A stretch of 6,595 nucleotides of DNA from Ruminococcaceae bacterium UBA6364. Lineage in GTDB: Bacteria; Bacillota; Clostridia; Oscillospirales; Acutalibacteraceae. This document shows, in pieces, positions 5,794-6,595 of this stretch. The notes below the pieces were generated by a model. It ran no database searches. It was given only the letters and a program-made list of their open reading frames with translations, and was not told where the DNA came from. Location of the stretch: positions 25,986-32,580 of the forward strand of contig DJRI01000168.1 in the NCBI GenBank assembly GCA_002440045.1, given 5' to 3'. How positions within the stretch are numbered: position 1 is the first letter of the stretch; every line of letters begins with the position of its first letter. The translations under genes were made by a program, and so were the position numbers.

Positions 5794-5832
5794 AAAAAAA
5801 TACTTGACAAATGTAAAAAGCAGTGATATAAT
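5794..5832 (+). promoter_or_regulatory. Promoter of the 5S rRNA gene
   Basis: Both boxes are perfect, TTGACA (5804-5809) and TATAAT (5827-5832), with a 17-bp spacer and an A7 tract (5794-5800) as a likely UP element. Transcription should begin near 5839. A GCTGT/ACAGC hairpin (5839-5854) then precedes the mature 5S RNA and may be part of the precursor removed by processing. Confidence 0.92.
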
Positions 5833-5861
5833 AATTAAGCTGTCAAAAAACAGCGTATATA

Positions 5862-5981
5862 GTTGGTGTTGATTGCGGCGAGGGTCCACCCGTTCCCATA
5901 CCGAACACGGAAGTTAAGCTCGCTTGCGCTGAAAATACTCGGCGGGAAGCTGCCCGGAAAGATAAGTAGATGCCAACACTA
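5862..5981 (+). rRNA. rrf: 5S ribosomal RNA
   Basis: The universal 5S core is present: CACCCGTTCCCATACCGAAC followed by ACGGAAGTTAAGC, covering loops B and C and helix III. The ends close helix I, with GTGTTG (5866-5871) pairing with CAACAC (5974-5979) plus G-T and T-A outside it. The 3' half has the expected GGCGGGAAGCTGCCCGG helix and the AAGATAAGTAG loop E-like region. Length is about 117-120 nt; the exact ends are estimates. No 16S or 23S rRNA is upstream. The neighbour is an independently transcribed tRNA-fMet, and the gene has its own promoter and terminator, so it is a free-standing 5S gene. Confidence 0.95.
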
Positions 5982-5982
5982 T

Positions 5983-6013
5983 AACAAAGCTCTTGGCACA
6001 CAAGAGCTTTGTT
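5983..6013. terminator. Two-way terminator shared by 5S rRNA and the small minus-strand gene
   Basis: AACAAAGCTCTTG (5983-5995) pairs perfectly over 13 bp with CAAGAGCTTTGTT (6001-6013) around loop GCACA. On each strand the outer AACAAAG/CTTTGTT arms supply the U-rich tail. The hairpin lies just after 5S RNA on the plus strand and about 30 bp after the stop of the minus-strand small gene, so it can serve both. Confidence 0.87.
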
Positions 6014-6043
6014 TATACTTATGTGCTATGTTTTGTATAGTTA

Positions 6044-6196
6044 TTATTTGAAAAGAATGCGTATAACTATTTCGGCAAGCACTGTTGCAACAAGGTTTTG
6101 GGCGATCTGTTGCAGCATGGTTCGTATGTTGCTTCCTTGCTTTGTTTGAAAATTGATTTTTTCAGATTTCGCATGGAAGGTGTTTGATGATTTCAT
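6044..6196 (-). CDS. Small (50 aa) hypothetical protein with hydrophobic C-terminus
   Basis: This gene is not recognised. The predicted peptide has a polar, basic N-terminal half (MKSSNTFHAKSEKINFQTKQ) and a hydrophobic or amphipathic C-terminal helix (MLQQIAQNLVATVLAEIVIR, ending ILFK). A membrane-associated helix or a coiled-coil tail are both possible. The start ATG 6196 is chosen because GGGGTGA ends 4 nt upstream and a good promoter lies about 50 bp further up. The same frame is open to an ATG at 6304 and another at 6238; the first is upstream of the promoter, while the second coincides with the expected transcription start and would give a 64-residue leaderless product. The gene ends at the terminator shared with 5S rRNA. 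Promoter, operator, ribosome binding site and terminator together argue that it is real. A small membrane-acting peptide or a type I toxin-like protein is conceivable, but nothing in the sequence proves it. Confidence 0.62.
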   Translation of the reverse strand: MKSSNTFHAKSEKINFQTKQGSNIRTMLQQIAQNLVATVLAEIVIRILFK

Positions 6197-6200
6197 ATAT

Positions 6201-6214
6201 TCACCCCTCTGGGG
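6201..6214 (-). promoter_or_regulatory. Ribosome binding site able to fold into a CCCC/GGGG hairpin
   Basis: On the minus strand, CCCC (6214-6211) and GGGG (6207-6204) flank AGA, and GGGG with the next TGA (6203-6201) is the ribosome binding site of the small gene. The 4-bp all-GC stem would hide it, suggesting translational restraint. Confidence 0.5.
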
Positions 6215-6244
6215 ATTATATGGCAGAACATGGCGCATTTGGCA

Positions 6245-6274
6245 ATTATAACACAGTTTAACTGTGTCTGTCAA
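6245..6274 (-). promoter_or_regulatory. Promoter of the small gene with a palindromic operator in its spacer
   Basis: On the minus strand, a consensus TTGACA (6274-6269) and consensus TATAAT (6250-6245) are 18 bp apart, one over the optimum. The spacer is filled by a perfect 8-1-8 inverted repeat, ACACAGTTTAACTGTGT as read on the plus strand (6251-6267). A dimeric repressor bound there would cover the space between the promoter boxes. The binding protein is unknown and is not encoded in the visible sequence. Confidence 0.8.
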
Positions 6275-6290
6275 ATATATATTATGGTTT

Positions 6291-6325
6291 GAACCTGTAA
6301 ACAAGCAATTGTTTGCAGGTTTTTT
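6291..6325 (+). terminator. Terminator-like hairpin with GCAA tetraloop, no obvious upstream gene
   Basis: AACCTG-T-AAACAA (6292-6304) pairs with TTGTTT-G-CAGGTT (6309-6321), 13 bp including one U-G, closed by a GCAA (GNRA) loop. Six T (6320-6325) overlap the 3' end of the stem. It has plus-strand terminator form, yet no plus-strand gene lies between the 5S terminator and this site. It also sits just upstream of the minus-strand promoter and could shield the genes on either side from each other. Confidence 0.65.
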
Positions 6326-6497
6326 CGTATTTATTTAAGATTATATTAAGCCAATTTTTAAGGCAATTTCGCGGAAAGCACTACGAATGGTGGTGAAATA
6401 CACCGTTCTATTGTTAACCGCACAAAATCAGCGTACAAATCGCTTGAACTGTTACTTTCGGTTTTTTGGGAGTAAAGAAAAAAGGAAGTATTATGTT
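6326..6497 (+). other. Gene-free leader-like stretch before the right-edge gene
   Basis: No complete gene is supported here. An 8-bp hairpin, GAATGGTG (6385-6392) with CACCGTTC (6401-6408) and one wobble, is present. A weak promoter candidate is TTGCAG (6313-6318), 17 bp, TAAGAT (6336-6341). The frame of the right-edge gene stays open back to 6339 and contains an ATG at 6387, but that ATG has a poor ribosome binding site and the upstream translation looks non-coding. Confidence 0.4.
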
Positions 6498-6595
6498 ATG
6501 AGCGAAAATATTGTATGCAAAACAGCGGTTGTAGCAAATATCACGGAAATATCGACCAAACAGCTTTGTGAGTTTTCGGATAAACAGATATTAAG
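6498..6595 (+). CDS. Start of an unrecognised protein gene, truncated by the window edge
   Basis: The frame from ATG 6498 runs to the edge without a stop, giving 32 residues: MSENIVCKTAVVANITEIS, TKQLCEFSDKQIL. I do not recognise the family. The start is chosen because AGGAAG (6483-6488) lies 9 nt upstream. ATG 6498 overlaps a three-codon ATG-TTA-TGA frame at 6493. The segment is too short to show domains. The frame stays open upstream to 6339, so a longer N-terminus cannot be fully excluded. Confidence 0.6.
   Translation, partial: MSENIVCKTAVVANITEISTKQLCEFSDKQIL

Noticed and set aside
5863..6051. 62-codon plus-strand frame over the 5S rRNA
   Set aside because: It lies within the rRNA and its terminator, so it is not a protein gene.

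Overview
The window looks like chromosomal DNA of a low-to-moderate GC Firmicute, most likely a Clostridia (Oscillospirales/Eubacteriales-like) anaerobe. The grounds are the rpmG-secE-nusG-rplK-rplA order, strong GGAGG ribosome binding sites, TTGACA/TATAAT promoters with A-tract upstream elements, and a four-cysteine L33. Species cannot be named from the sequence alone.

Layout. (1) 2-1732, plus strand: the 3' part of a PotD-like polyamine-binding protein gene with an unexpected C-terminal membrane helix, followed 12 bp later by a cytosolic glycerophosphodiester phosphodiesterase gene. (2) 1736-1776: a two-way terminator separates these from a convergent minus-strand gene (1788-2798) for a sugar-transfer-associated ATP-grasp protein with its own promoter. 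(3) 2916-5594, plus strand: one transcription unit, rpmG (GTG start), secE, nusG, rplK and rplA. It starts at a near-consensus promoter and a leader with terminator-like and competing hairpins. Two matching helix-internal loop-helix elements precede rplK and rplA and are probable L1 repressor sites. The unit ends after rplA; rplJ/rplL do not follow. (4) 5605-5777: initiator tRNA-fMet with its own promoter and a 13-bp terminator. (5) 5804-6013: a 5S rRNA gene with its own promoter and terminator and no 16S/23S beside it. (6) 6044-6274, minus strand: a gene for a 50-residue peptide with a hydrophobic C-terminus. Its promoter carries a perfect 17-bp palindrome in the -35/-10 spacer, and its ribosome binding site can fold into a GC hairpin. 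(7) 6291-6325: a terminator-like hairpin, then about 170 bp of leader-like DNA and the first 32 codons of an unrecognised gene that leaves the window.

The centre is a translation and secretion block: ribosomal proteins L33, L11 and L1, SecE, NusG, tRNA-fMet and 5S rRNA, all expected to be highly expressed. The flanks are accessory. No mobile element, CRISPR array or defence system can be supported. The most interesting signals are regulatory: the paired L1-type sites, the rpmG leader, and the operator-controlled small membrane-peptide gene.
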